Notes: a model not told the origin generated them from the letters alone. Shown: positions 17,625 through 27,587, counted from the stretch's first letter. The stretch is DNA of 64,000 nucleotides from an uncultured Acetatifactor sp. (GCA_910577665.1 CAJTOJ010000011.1:1-64000); one strand, 5' to 3'. Made by a program: numbers and translations.

Positions 17625-19409
17625 TCACTGTATAAAGGGAAAGCGCAGCGTGAAGACGGAACCTTTTCCCGGTGTGCTGTCGATGGTGATGGAGAAGCCC
17701 TCGCCGTACAGCAGATTCATCCGGGTTACGGTATTCTTCAGTCCGATGCTTCCTTTCAGGGGAAAGGCATCGCTCAGAACCAGGCGGAGGTGCTCCAGGG
17801 TATCGGAGGGCATGCCCACACCATTGTCCCTGACGCTGACACAGCACATTCCCTCTTCCTGGTGGCAGGAGAGTGTCAGTGTGCTGTGTTCCTCCATATT
17901 TTCTGCCAGGCCATGGAAAATGGCGTTTTCGATGACGGGCTGGATGAACAGCTTGGGGACACGGGCTTTCAAGGCCTCATGGCCGATGTCATAGATTACG
18001 TTCAGCTTGTTGCCATAGCGTTCCTGGAGGATGGATATATACATCCTGGTAAAGCCAAGCTCGGTTTCCAGGGATACCAGATCTGTGGACTCGATGGCAT
18101 AGCGCAGGAGACGGCTTAGGGCGAGAGTGGTTCTGGGGATCTTGTGGTCATATCCAAGGGCTTCGCTTTCCTGGATGTGGATGGTATTCAATGTATTAAA
18201 TAGAAAATGAGGATTGATCTGGGATTGCAGAGCCAGCAGTTTTGTCTCATTGAGCAGGTTGAGCCTGGCGGTCAGTTCGTCTGACAGAGCCTGGTTCTGC
18301 TGGATATAGCTGGTGATCTGGTCTGCGATATAGGCAATTTCCTTGTCATTGTACATTTCCCTGGACAGGGTGTCCTGGGGATTTTTTAATAGTGCCAGAA
18401 GGTTCTGGATGGGCTTTACGGAGCGCAGGCTGAAGCAGAAGGCGATCAGCAGGGTTGTGCAGAAGAGGACAGAGAAAAGTGCCATCAGAAGCGCCCGGCT
18501 GGAGGAGAGCATGGCAGTGTATTCCTGGAGATGGGTGACGGTGATATAGCTCCAGGGATATCGTGTGGAATGCACCTGGGTATAGGTAAAGGGTCTTGTA
18601 TCATTATTGATGAGGGTGGAAAAAGTATTCTGTCTTCTGGAAAAACAGGAAAGCTCAGGGGTCGTGGAAAGAGGTTCTGCCAGTTCCCGCTGGTGGTGCC
18701 TGAAGAGAATCTCTCCATCGTCCGACACCAGGAAGATTTCCTGATAAGGCTCGTTGCTGATCTCAGCAAGATGGGATAGATTTCCCAGATTCAAGTTGAT
18801 GACAATGGCGGCGTCCTGACCGTTTATCCGTAGCTGTTTCATGATACACAGGACATAGGGATAGGCATCATTTTTTGCCCGGAAGAACACGGTAAAATCT
18901 TCCGGATTTTCTGTAAAATATGTCATCCAGTTCTGGTCGCTGAAGTAGGAAATATTGGTTCGCTCGTTTGCGGAGAGGATATTGCCGGAGACTCCCGAAT
19001 ATAGATAGATGGAGTCAATGGAGGAATACCCGTTCACATAAGCCCTCAGATTCTCCTGCACCCTACCATAGAAATCGTCATAGATCAGTCCGGGATCCTG
19101 GTAGGCGAAAAAGGCCTGTACCATCTTGTTGGTATCCAATGTGGCAGCAATATAGCGCATATCCATCAAATGATTGTCGATGGCCTGGGCTGTCACCTCA
19201 AGGCGGTACTGGCTGGAGGCTGTGAATTCATTTTCCAGAATGGCAGCCGACTGTCTGTAAGTGAACAGGGCAAAGCTTGAAAACATCAGTGTCATGATTC
19301 CCATGAGAAACAGAAAGTTCTGTACGAACAGGCGGCTTTTCAGCAGCCGTCCCAGAAATCCAGGCAGCTTTTCATCGGGCAGTTTAGTCTTCCGTCTCTT
19401 CATGTTCAT
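17625..19409 (-). CDS. Sensor histidine kinase, YesM family
   Basis: 594 residues. A membrane helix at about 28-52, a large extracytoplasmic sensor (about 53-295, dCache-like), a second helix (about 300-325), a HAMP-like linker, then the His_kinase domain with the phospho-acceptor in LQSQINPHFLFNTLN and an HATPase_c domain (FIQPVIENAIFHGL, VSVRDNGVGMP, GSIGLKNTVTRMNLLYG). This class senses extracellular oligosaccharides or their complexes with binding proteins. It overlaps the response regulator gene by about 26 bases and is read after it. The likely target is the divergent ABC operon at 20873. Confidence 0.95.
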   Translation of the reverse strand: MNMKRRKTKLPDEKLPGFLGRLLKSRLFVQNFLFLMGIMTLMFSSFALFTYRQSAAILENEFTASSQYRLEVTAQAIDNHLMDMRYIAATLDTNKMVQAFFAYQDPGLIYDDFYGRVQENLRAYVNGYSSIDSIYLYSGVSGNILSANERTNISYFSDQNWMTYFTENPEDFTVFFRAKNDAYPYVLCIMKQLRINGQDAAIVINLNLGNLSHLAEISNEPYQEIFLVSDDGEILFRHHQRELAEPLSTTPELSCFSRRQNTFSTLINNDTRPFTYTQVHSTRYPWSYITVTHLQEYTAMLSSSRALLMALFSVLFCTTLLIAFCFSLRSVKPIQNLLALLKNPQDTLSREMYNDKEIAYIADQITSYIQQNQALSDELTARLNLLNETKLLALQSQINPHFLFNTLNTIHIQESEALGYDHKIPRTTLALSRLLRYAIESTDLVSLETELGFTRMYISILQERYGNKLNVIYDIGHEALKARVPKLFIQPVIENAIFHGLAENMEEHSTLTLSCHQEEGMCCVSVRDNGVGMPSDTLEHLRLVLSDAFPLKGSIGLKNTVTRMNLLYGEGFSITIDSTPGKGSVFTLRFPFIQ

Positions 19410-20601
19410 CCTCCATCTGCAGGATCTGTCTGCGGTATTCTGTGGGATTGTAGCCGCTGTAGAGTCTGAAATTCACGAAAAACCGGTTGCGGCTCTGGTA
19501 TCCTACCTTTCTGGCAATCTCCCCCACCTTCATGCGTGTTCCCAACAGTTCCGCTGCTTTCTGCATCCGCACGGTAGTCAGGTAATCTATAAAGCTAAGG
19601 CCGGTTTTCTGTTTGAAGAAACGGCTGAAATAGGCGGAGGAGAGGAATACGGCATCCGCCACATCTTCTCTTGTGAGATCATCCTGGAAATGGGCCTGGA
19701 TATAGGCCATGGCCTTCCGGATTACAATATCATCATCTCCGCCCTGGATTCCGGGCTGAAGATTGCGTTTGCTGTCATCCCGGGCGGTGGAAGGGGCGCG
19801 CAGAGATTCCGGATGTTCAAAGGCGGACAGAACCTGCAGGCTACAGTCAAAGCATAGCAGATGAAACAGGGCGCTGCACAGTTCCACTGGGGAAAGCTGT
19901 GGGATCTGCCGGGTGGAGAGCACTACAAAATAATACCGCATGCCGCTTCTGAACAAGTGGTAGATGCAATAGTCGGGAAGGATCATGCGCAGTCCGTTTT
20001 GCAAGGCAATGGCCAGTTTTTCCCTGCCGTATTTCCACTGGGTTAGGGTATCATTTTTCTCCAGGGTGAGAGTGATCAGACATCCTTTATAGTCGGAGAT
20101 TTCTCCTTCCAGGGACAGGCGTCCGAAACGTCTGGCTGCCTCTTTGGAATCGTTACACATGCCGCTGATTAGATCGATAAAGAAGAGCTGGATCTCTTCC
20201 TCATTGACATCTGTTTCCAACTGCTGGGAGTCCAGATGTTTTCCGGCATTTCCCAGATTCTGGGACAATTCTTCAAAATCCAGGGGCTTTAGCAGGTAAT
20301 TGACCACACCATAGCGGATAGCCTGCCTGGCATATTCGAATTCGCTGTAACCGCTGATGATAATGATGAGGATCCCCGGATAGTTTTCATGGATACAGCG
20401 GGCCAGTTCCAGCCCATCCATGCGGGGCATGCGGATATCGGTGATCACCAGGCTGACAGGGTTCTCCTGTATAAATCTCAGTGCGTCCGCCCCGTTGGAG
20501 AAGATACCGCTTACCTGGAATTCGGGATGTTTCTTTTGGATATATCCGCTGATTGCGATTCTGGTAATCTCTTCATCATCCACGATAATGACTGGATACA
20601 T
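19384..20601 (-). CDS. Response regulator with AraC-type DNA-binding domain, YesN family
   Basis: 405 residues. Receiver domain at 1-120 with phospho-acceptor Asp55 in VITDIRMPRMDG and conserved DDE near the start; a linker of about 150 residues; an AraC pair of helix-turn-helix motifs at the end (DLTREDVADAVFLSSAYFSR and KVGEIARKVGYQSRNRFFVN). The frame is open further upstream, but ATG 20601 has GGAGG correctly placed and begins the receiver (MYPVIIVDDEE). First gene of the two-gene regulator operon, divergent from the transporter genes it probably activates. Confidence 0.95.
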   Translation of the reverse strand: MYPVIIVDDEEITRIAISGYIQKKHPEFQVSGIFSNGADALRFIQENPVSLVITDIRMPRMDGLELARCIHENYPGILIIIISGYSEFEYARQAIRYGVVNYLLKPLDFEELSQNLGNAGKHLDSQQLETDVNEEEIQLFFIDLISGMCNDSKEAARRFGRLSLEGEISDYKGCLITLTLEKNDTLTQWKYGREKLAIALQNGLRMILPDYCIYHLFRSGMRYYFVVLSTRQIPQLSPVELCSALFHLLCFDCSLQVLSAFEHPESLRAPSTARDDSKRNLQPGIQGGDDDIVIRKAMAYIQAHFQDDLTREDVADAVFLSSAYFSRFFKQKTGLSFIDYLTTVRMQKAAELLGTRMKVGEIARKVGYQSRNRFFVNFRLYSGYNPTEYRRQILQMEDEHEETED

Positions 20602-20662
20602 AATGATTCCTCCTGGCCATGGCTCCTGCTTTTGGCTCATATCTCTTTTATTTCCAAATAGA

Positions 20663-20691
20663 AGTGTATCATACCTGTGGCAGGCTTTCAA
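20663..20691 (-). promoter_or_regulatory. Promoter of the regulator-kinase operon
   Basis: On the minus strand TTGAAA (20686-20691), 17 bases, TACACT (20663-20668), about 60 bases before the response regulator start. Confidence 0.55.
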
Positions 20692-20715
20692 TTGCCTGTG
20701 GCACAAAGGGTTACG

Positions 20716-20815
20716 GAAGTTACAAAAGGGTACATGGCAGTATTTTTTGCGATACAAAAGAGAGTGTGAAGTAACAAAACGTCACTGGAAGAGGCGGGTG
20801 GGAAAAGCTTATAAT
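20716..20815 (+). promoter_or_regulatory. Candidate activator sites and -10 of the first ABC operon
   Basis: GAAGTTACAAAA (20716-20727) and GAAGTAACAAAA (20768-20779) are direct repeats 52 bases apart, five helical turns, on the same face. TATAAT (20810-20815) follows with no good -35, as expected for an AraC-activated promoter. The response regulator encoded next door is the natural candidate to bind here (inference). Confidence 0.5.
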
Positions 20816-20872
20816 ATCTGTAAAAGAAGCAGACAAAAAAACAGTCAGAAAACAAAAGGAGGGGCAGGGCAG

Positions 20873-21811
20873 ATGAAAGCCGGGGGAAAACAAAGAAGCA
20901 CAGCTTCCAGCAAGGTGGCACGCAAAGAGAACTTTCACTTGAATCTGATGGTGCTGCCGGGAATCCTTTTATTCCTGGTATTCAATTATCTTCCAATGGC
21001 GGGCATTGTGATTGCGTTTAAGGATTACAATCCCAACCTGGGAATCCTGGATAGTCCCTGGTGCGGGCTTAAGAACTTCCAGTTCTTCTTCACCTCCCAG
21101 GATGCGGCCAGAGTCATTGGCAACACAGTGCTGTATAGTCTTACGTTCCTGGTAGTGGATCTGGTGGCCGGGGTAGGACTGGCGCTGATGTTCTACAATC
21201 TGAAATCCAGGCGGGCGTTGAAGTTCTACAATACGGTGGTGATCCTGCCACGGTTCATGTCAGCGGTTATCGTGGCCTTTATCGTGTTTATCGTCCTGAA
21301 TCCTTCCTATGGTATTGCCAACCAGGTGATTACCGCTCTGGGAGGGAGCAAGATCCAATGGTATATGAAACCTGGCTACTGGCCGGTGATCCTGACCATC
21401 ACCCATGTATGGCAGACCGTTGGAATGAACAGTATCATCTATTACGCCTCCCTGATGGGCATGGATGAGTCCCTGCTGGAGGCGGCGGCCCTGGATGGGG
21501 CCAATAAAAGACAGCAGACCTGGCATGTGGTCATACCCCATCTGGTTCCAGTGATGGTGATCACTACCATCCTGGCCATTGGCCATTTATTTTCCGGTGA
21601 CTTCGGGTTGTTCTACCAGGTGCCCAAAGATGTGGGGCTGCTGTATTCCACAACGGATATTATCAATACTTATACATTCCGCGCCTTGCAGAACGGCGCC
21701 CTGGAGAAATCAACGGCTGTGGGTCTCTTCCAGTCTGTCACCGGCCTGCTGTTGGTGACAGGCACCAATGAGGTGGTCCGCAGGATCAGTCCTGACAACA
21801 GTCTGTTCTAA
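20873..21811 (+). CDS. ABC transporter permease, LplB/YtcP-system type I
   Basis: 312 residues from ATG 20873, chosen for AGGAGGGG 8 bases upstream; the frame is open far upstream but that part is not protein-like. Six membrane helices, beginning LNLMVLPGILLFLVFNYLPM, and the cytoplasmic EAA loop EAAALDGANKRQQTWHVVIP that contacts the ATPase. This is the first permease of a polysaccharide or oligosaccharide importer; the ATPase is not in the operon, so a shared MsmX-like ATPase encoded elsewhere is likely. Followed 65 bases later by the second permease. Confidence 0.95.
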   Translation: MKAGGKQRSTASSKVARKENFHLNLMVLPGILLFLVFNYLPMAGIVIAFKDYNPNLGILDSPWCGLKNFQFFFTSQDAARVIGNTVLYSLTFLVVDLVAGVGLALMFYNLKSRRALKFYNTVVILPRFMSAVIVAFIVFIVLNPSYGIANQVITALGGSKIQWYMKPGYWPVILTITHVWQTVGMNSIIYYASLMGMDESLLEAAALDGANKRQQTWHVVIPHLVPVMVITTILAIGHLFSGDFGLFYQVPKDVGLLYSTTDIINTYTFRALQNGALEKSTAVGLFQSVTGLLLVTGTNEVVRRISPDNSLF

Positions 21812-21876
21812 GTTTGACACATGGGAATGATTATGATTGAAAAAAGTCCCGGCGGAGCGGGCGAAGGAGTTCTGGC

Positions 21877-22761
21877 ATGAGAAAAAAGAGAAAAATTCCA
21901 ACAGGGCAGATCGTGCTGCATATTCTGTTTCTGCTCATGGTTTTCCTGTACATTGTCCCTTTCCTGATGGTGATATCCATCTCCTTTACGGATGAGATTT
22001 CCCTGGTGAAGGACGGGTATCATCTGATTCCCAGGGAGTTTTCCCTAAGTGCCTACAAGATGGTGTTCAGCGATCCTACCCAGATCTTAAATTCCTACCG
22101 CACCACTATTATTTTTACAGCCGTATCCACTTTCCTGGCTGTGCTGATCATGGGAGTGATGGCCTATCCCTTATCCAGGCCCAATTACCGGCTGCGTGGC
22201 CCGGTGTCCTTCTTTGTACTGTTTACCATGTTGTTCAGCGGCGGTATGGTGCCTTCTTACCTGCTGATTGTCAAATACCTGCATCTGAACAATACTATGT
22301 GGGTGTATATCCTGCCCGGCCTGGTGTCGGCGTACAATCTGATCATCATCAGAACGAACTACAAGAGCCTGCCCACGGAACTGATTGAGGCAGCGAAGAT
22401 CGATGGAGCGGGGGAACTGTATATCTGTTTTAAGATCGTTATGCCCCTGTGCAAACCTGTGCTGGCCAGCATCGGTTTTCTCTTCCTGGTGAACAAATGG
22501 AATGACTGGAACACGGCGCTTTTGTACATTACAAAGCCGGATCTGTATTCCCTGCAGTATCTGCTACAGAAGATATTAAAAGAGGCAGAGTATCTGAAGC
22601 AGTTGGCTGAGACAGGGCAGCTTATGGGCGGGGAGGTGTTCCCTTCGGAGAGTTTCCGATATGCCATGGCCATGGTGGCTGCCGGGCCTGTGCTGTGTGT
22701 CTTTCCCTTCTTCCAGAAGTACTTTGCAAAGGGAATGACATTGGGAGGCGTGAAAGGTTAA
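21877..22761 (+). CDS. ABC transporter permease, carbohydrate (YtcP/LplC type)
   Basis: 294 residues, six membrane helices (first at about 12-35, VLHILFLLMVFLYIVPFLMV). EAA loop at IEAAKIDGAGELYICFKIVM. The end (FAKGMTLGGVKG) is the typical YtcP C-terminus. GAAGGAG precedes the ATG. Forms the membrane channel with the preceding permease. Confidence 0.95.
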   Translation: MRKKRKIPTGQIVLHILFLLMVFLYIVPFLMVISISFTDEISLVKDGYHLIPREFSLSAYKMVFSDPTQILNSYRTTIIFTAVSTFLAVLIMGVMAYPLSRPNYRLRGPVSFFVLFTMLFSGGMVPSYLLIVKYLHLNNTMWVYILPGLVSAYNLIIIRTNYKSLPTELIEAAKIDGAGELYICFKIVMPLCKPVLASIGFLFLVNKWNDWNTALLYITKPDLYSLQYLLQKILKEAEYLKQLAETGQLMGGEVFPSESFRYAMAMVAAGPVLCVFPFFQKYFAKGMTLGGVKG

Positions 22762-22782
22762 AAGGACTCGGATAGAGTGATA

Positions 22783-22822
22783 CTCTTTTACATAAAAGAG
22801 GATCCGCGGAGCAATTTGCGGA
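22783..22822 (+). other. Paired hairpins between permease and binding-protein genes
   Basis: CTCTTTT-ACAT-AAAAGAG (22783-22800) followed by TCCGC-N10-GCGGA (22803-22822), just before the solute-binding gene. Position suggests an mRNA-processing or stability role that would let the binding protein be made in excess; this is inference. Confidence 0.4.
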
Positions 22823-22876
22823 AAATGAGAAAAAGCAATCAAAAAAGAAAACCAAACCAAGAAAAGGAGAGAGATT

Positions 22877-24517
22877 ATGAGAAAAGCAAAACAGTGGCTG
22901 GTGCTTGGCTTATCTGCAATGATGATTGCAGGACTGGCAGCCTGTGGAAACCAGGACAGCGGTACGCAGGATAAGGGGAACCAGGAATCTGGCACCCAGG
23001 AGTCCGGTTCAGGGGAAGCGGATTCCCAGGAATCCGAATCTGGCGGACAGGAGCAGGGGGAAAAGGAAGATCCTGTGACTCTGGAGTGGTGGTACAGGGG
23101 TAATGGCGTCCAGAAAGACACGGAACTGGTGGAGGATGCATTCAATGAATTGCTGAAGACCTATCCTGGCATGGAAAATGTGACAGTTCATTTCAACTGC
23201 TATACGGGCAGCGAGTACAAGAATTCCGTGATCCTGGCCCAGTCTGCCAGCCAGCAGATCGATATCCTCAACACGGTTGGCCTGGATTTTGCAGAGGAAG
23301 TGGGAAAGGGTTCCTTCCTGGCGCTGGATGATTATATCGCTTCCAATGATACATTGAAGGCAGAACTTCCCGACTGGCTGTGGGAGCTTGGCAGCATCGA
23401 TGGGCACACCTATATCGTGCCCAACTATCAGAGGGCTGCTAATATGATGTACTTTATCACGCCCAAGGAGTATATGGATAAATATGGCGATCTGGATGCC
23501 ATGCGGGAAGTGTTCCAGAATGAGGACAGGGATGTGGAGACCATAGCGGCAACCCTGGAAGCCTACTGCGTAGCTGTACAGGCTGGAGAGGGATCTGGCA
23601 AGTATATGCCTTCCCTTGGAACTTCCTATTCCACCCAGTATGGATTTATGGACAGATATGATACCATCTACGGTAAATTCATCAAGTCTATAGACAGCGA
23701 TAAGGTAGAAAATATCTATATGACAGAAGATATTCTGAAGGCTTACGAGATCTCGGCTGAATGGTATAAGAAAGGATATGTGCATCCCGATATTCTGACC
23801 ATCAGTGCCAAAGACTATGAGGGGGCGAATATGATGAATGAGGTTTCCTACATTTATTGTATGAACAACCAGGCCGGGGATGAGGAGTCTGTATCCAGAT
23901 ACTATAGCGAGACTTATGGATTTGAAGTGTATGCGGTTCCTATCTTTACCAATTACTACATCACCAACACCTGGGCGGCAGGCGGCAATGGCATTACAGC
24001 CAAGTGTCAGAACCCGGATAAGGCTATGCGTCTGATCGAACTGATGACCACAAAAGAGGGAACAGAGCTTTACAATCTGGTGGTATACGGCATCGAAGGT
24101 ACGCACTATGAGAAACTGGATGATACGCATATCAAGACGCTGGAATATGATGGCACCCAGGGCGGTGTGGATGCTTCCTATGCTGCCATGAAATGGATCA
24201 TGGGCAATACCTTCCATGCTTATCTGAACCAGGGATGCAAAGACGGTGACAATGAACTGGCCCTGGAGATCAACAATGCAAAAGACAACGACACTTCTGA
24301 TCTGACGGGCTTCTCGGCGGATGTGACGGATATTGCCACCCAGTTGGAGCAGACCCAGGCTGTGACAGAGGAATACCGTATGGCACTGGAGAGCGGTGCT
24401 ATGGGAGACGACTGGAAGGCCTACTATGAAGATTATGAAGGAAAAATGAATAATGCGGGGTTGCAGGATATTCTGACCTCTCTGCAAGGACAGGTAGACG
24501 CATTCAAGTCAAAATAA
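22877..24517 (+). CDS. Extracellular solute-binding lipoprotein of the first ABC system
   Basis: 546 residues. Lipoprotein signal with lipobox LAAC and Cys23, then a Gln/Ser/Gly/Glu-rich linker (about 25-60), then a family 1 type sugar-binding fold starting VTLEWWYRGNGVQKDTELVE. The size and the matching permeases put it in the LplA/YtcQ group that binds plant or host oligosaccharides. GGAGAGAG precedes the ATG. Third gene of the operon; a hairpin follows. Confidence 0.93.
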   Translation: MRKAKQWLVLGLSAMMIAGLAACGNQDSGTQDKGNQESGTQESGSGEADSQESESGGQEQGEKEDPVTLEWWYRGNGVQKDTELVEDAFNELLKTYPGMENVTVHFNCYTGSEYKNSVILAQSASQQIDILNTVGLDFAEEVGKGSFLALDDYIASNDTLKAELPDWLWELGSIDGHTYIVPNYQRAANMMYFITPKEYMDKYGDLDAMREVFQNEDRDVETIAATLEAYCVAVQAGEGSGKYMPSLGTSYSTQYGFMDRYDTIYGKFIKSIDSDKVENIYMTEDILKAYEISAEWYKKGYVHPDILTISAKDYEGANMMNEVSYIYCMNNQAGDEESVSRYYSETYGFEVYAVPIFTNYYITNTWAAGGNGITAKCQNPDKAMRLIELMTTKEGTELYNLVVYGIEGTHYEKLDDTHIKTLEYDGTQGGVDASYAAMKWIMGNTFHAYLNQGCKDGDNELALEINNAKDNDTSDLTGFSADVTDIATQLEQTQAVTEEYRMALESGAMGDDWKAYYEDYEGKMNNAGLQDILTSLQGQVDAFKSK

Positions 24518-24534
24518 AGAGTCATGAAAGGGAG

Positions 24535-24560
24535 GGGCTGCCAGGTGCAGCCCTTCTTCT
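24535..24560 (+). terminator. Terminator or attenuator hairpin after the binding-protein gene
   Basis: GGGCTGC (24535-24541), CAGGT loop, GCAGCCC (24547-24553), then TTCTTCT. The broken T-run suggests partial termination, with some readthrough into the enzyme genes. Confidence 0.55.
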
Positions 24561-24695
24561 GTCACAGGATATTTTCCGGTATGGCAGATAAAGGTTATTC
24601 CAGACGGCAGTCGTTCCAAGTGGGTTGTTGTCTTTGGCATTTTTGATGGCATGAAAGCTACAGCGGTATGGCAGGAAGCGTGAAGGAGGGTATTT

Positions 24696-27587
24696 ATGAA
24701 CCGGCAGGAGATGGCAGACAGGCTGCTTCTGGAACTGGAGGCGGCATATGACAAGGAGCAGTCCTTGATTGTCAGGGATTATCAGCACTGGGTGGGAGGG
24801 TACCATACCCGGCGCACGGGCAGAACCCATGTGATCAGGGATACGGCGGATTATGCGGCCAGTGTGCTGATTCTTGGGAAAAAAGAGGCGTATGACAGGG
24901 CGTTCCAGGCTCTGGGGCGGATCTGCGGCCTGCAGGACGTGAGGCCGGGCAGCAGGACTTTTGGTCTCTGGCCTTATTATCTGGAGGAGGATCTGGAACA
25001 TATGAAGGCGCCGGATTACAACTGGTCAGATTTTATCGGCAAAGACTTGATTGGCGTCTGCCTGTTGTGCGGGGACAGACTGCCGGATGGGCTGCGCGCC
25101 AGGCTTTACACCGCTATCCGCAATGCCATGGAGTGTAGTATCAGCCGGAATGTGGGGGAGGACTATACCAATGTGAGCCTCATGGGCTGTATGACCATAA
25201 CAACGGCAGGAGAGCTTCTGGGGGATGAGAGGCTGAAGGGAATCGGAAAGAACCGTCTGGAGCGGCTCTGCACATACACCCGGTTCAATGGCGCTTTCAG
25301 CGAGTACAACAGTTCCGCGTATGTGTTGGTGGCCCTACATGAGATCATGAGGATGCTTGCCTTTTTCCAGGAAGAAGAGTGCCGGTGTATGGCAGAAGAG
25401 CTGCAGGGCTACGCCTGGAAAATGCTGGCATCCCATTACAATACTTCTATCGGACAGCTTACCCCGCCCCAGGCCCGGGCCTACCGGGATGTGGACAATG
25501 GTTCCCTGGCCTGGACCGTCTGGCAGGGAACAGGCGGCAGATATGGACAGGTTCCGGATGAAGGGATGTTCCAAAAGGGGGCAGTATCCCTGGAATCCCT
25601 CTGCTTTTGGCCGGAATGTCCCAAGGAACTGTTCCCTCTTTTTGAGGAAAAGGAGCGTTTCCTGGATCATGTTTATTACCGCAGCAATCATCTTCGCAGC
25701 AGCAATGAGGATCTGACGATCATAAGGGAAGCGGACAGTCCGGATCTGAGGGCTTTTTCCTGGCAGACAGTACGGCTTTCCATGGGAGCCTTTGAAATGT
25801 GCGACTGCTGGGGGCAGAGGCGTAATGTGATGGTGGTGTGGGATAAGGCACATCCCAAATATTTTAGGCTTCGGTGCAGGATGGGGGATCATGATTTTTG
25901 TTCCGGTTTTACCAGGGCCATGCAGGAGAGAAATAAGATCCTGGGACATCTGGGGCTGGTTACAGACAGAGGCAGCTTCCATTATATTCTGGATAAGGAT
26001 AAAAGCGGACGTTATGAGACGGAACATCTGTCTTTCCTGTTTGAGCTGGGCGGAGAGACCGGGGATCTGAAGATTATGCAAAAGGGGAAAGATTTTTGGA
26101 TTCTGGACGGCCAGGTGGAGATCTGTCTCCATGTTGAGTGTTGGATCTTCGATGGACAAGAAGCGCCTGTGAAGGTATCTGGAGATGGGAAGTCGGTGAT
26201 CCTCATGGGATATGAAGGACCGATGAAGGTGCTGGATACCACCGGACTAGGGGATACCTGGGGGGTGTTCACCCTGACGGTACAGGAATATAACCTGGAA
26301 GATCCCGCCCAAGAAGGCGGGGCAGCAGAAAAGCGGCGTGAAATGCCCGCAGGGGATGGGCAGGGAGAATCAGGGAAAACAAACATGTGGCAGCATGCAG
26401 AGGCTCCAGGGGAGAAGGTGGAGATCACCAGACTGGCCAGGGGCCGGGCAAGGGTGCAGTGGGGTCCTTTGTGCCTGGAGGGATTCTGTTATCCGGTGCC
26501 ATATCGCCGTGCCATAGGTCTGGACCGGCTGGAACATCACAGGATGGAGGGTGTGGTGGAAAGTATCCTTGGCCGGATGCAGGAAATGGAGGCAGATGGT
26601 ATGGTGGAAGAGAGCTGTCCCATCAGTATTATCTCCATGGATGCCTGGGAATGGCCTCAGGGAGTGGCCCTGTTTGCCATGTTCCAATATTACCGGGAGC
26701 AGGGAGATAAATCTGTGCTGGCATATCTGAAGCAATGGTTTGACAGGCAGATGGAGAAGGGGCTTCCCGGCCAGAATATCAACACTACCTGTCCTATGCT
26801 GACCATGGCCTGTATCTATCAGGAGACGGGAGAGGAAAGGTACCTTCCGATACTGATGGAGTGGCTGGAAGGGGTTATGGAGCGGCTGCCCAGGACGGAG
26901 GAAGGGGGTCTGCAGCATGTGGTCAGCGGGATCCCGAATCCGGGTCAGATCTGGGATGACACATTATATATGACAGTGCTGTTTCTGGCGCGCATGGGCA
27001 GGATATTGGGGGAAGAGCGCTATATCCAGGAGAGCATCCGGCAATTTATGATACATATCAAGTACCTGTCAGATGTGAGAACAGGACTATTCTACCACGG
27101 CTGGACCTTTGAAGGCCATCATCATTTTGCGAAAGCACTGTGGGGCAGGGGGAATTCCTGGTATACCGCAGGTCTTGTGGATTATCTGGAATGTCTGGAT
27201 GGCAACCAGGGTGTGAGGGATTTTCTGCTGGGCACTCTTCGCAGGCAGGTGGATGCCCTGGAAGCTTTGCAGGATGAAAGCGGCCTGTGGCATACCCTTC
27301 TGGATGATCCGGCCTCCTATCTGGAGACTTCTGCCTCCTGTGCCTTTGCATACGGGATTCTGAAGGCAGTCAGAATGGGATATCTGCCAGGCAGATATGC
27401 CAGGATCGGAGAGCGTGCAGTAAAGGGCGTCATGGAGCAGATCCGGGAAGATGGGACTGTCCTGGGGGTGTCTTATGGTACACCGGTATTTTCCACATTG
27501 CAGGAATACAGAGAGGTGCCGGTCTGTCCCATGCCATACGGGCAGTCCATGGCGCTGATGATGCTGGTGGAGGCGTGCAGGGAATGA
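24696..27587 (+). CDS. Two-part enzyme: unassigned N-terminal module plus GH105 unsaturated rhamnogalacturonyl hydrolase
   Basis: 963 residues, no signal peptide, so cytoplasmic. The C-terminal part (about 600-963) is GH105, related to YteR/YesR: ISMDAWEWPQGVALFAMFQY, the Asp754/Asp755 pair in QIWDDTLYMTVLFLARMG where the family has its catalytic acid, and WGRGNSWYTAGLVDYLE (about 816). GH105 removes the unsaturated uronic acid left by pectate or rhamnogalacturonan lyases. The first 590 residues look like a helical toroid (about 1-330) followed by a beta-sandwich (about 340-560), an arrangement found in polysaccharide lyases and some hydrolases, but I cannot name the family. A stand-alone GH105 is about 370 residues. 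AAGGAGG precedes the ATG. Confidence 0.85.
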   Translation: MNRQEMADRLLLELEAAYDKEQSLIVRDYQHWVGGYHTRRTGRTHVIRDTADYAASVLILGKKEAYDRAFQALGRICGLQDVRPGSRTFGLWPYYLEEDLEHMKAPDYNWSDFIGKDLIGVCLLCGDRLPDGLRARLYTAIRNAMECSISRNVGEDYTNVSLMGCMTITTAGELLGDERLKGIGKNRLERLCTYTRFNGAFSEYNSSAYVLVALHEIMRMLAFFQEEECRCMAEELQGYAWKMLASHYNTSIGQLTPPQARAYRDVDNGSLAWTVWQGTGGRYGQVPDEGMFQKGAVSLESLCFWPECPKELFPLFEEKERFLDHVYYRSNHLRSSNEDLTIIREADSPDLRAFSWQTVRLSMGAFEMCDCWGQRRNVMVVWDKAHPKYFRLRCRMGDHDFCSGFTRAMQERNKILGHLGLVTDRGSFHYILDKDKSGRYETEHLSFLFELGGETGDLKIMQKGKDFWILDGQVEICLHVECWIFDGQEAPVKVSGDGKSVILMGYEGPMKVLDTTGLGDTWGVFTLTVQEYNLEDPAQEGGAAEKRREMPAGDGQGESGKTNMWQHAEAPGEKVEITRLARGRARVQWGPLCLEGFCYPVPYRRAIGLDRLEHHRMEGVVESILGRMQEMEADGMVEESCPISIISMDAWEWPQGVALFAMFQYYREQGDKSVLAYLKQWFDRQMEKGLPGQNINTTCPMLTMACIYQETGEERYLPILMEWLEGVMERLPRTEEGGLQHVVSGIPNPGQIWDDTLYMTVLFLARMGRILGEERYIQESIRQFMIHIKYLSDVRTGLFYHGWTFEGHHHFAKALWGRGNSWYTAGLVDYLECLDGNQGVRDFLLGTLRRQVDALEALQDESGLWHTLLDDPASYLETSASCAFAYGILKAVRMGYLPGRYARIGERAVKGVMEQIREDGTVLGVSYGTPVFSTLQEYREVPVCPMPYGQSMALMMLVEACRE

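Noticed and set aside
23009..24487. 492-codon reverse frame opposite the first binding protein
   Set aside because: Antisense shadow of a well supported lipoprotein gene.
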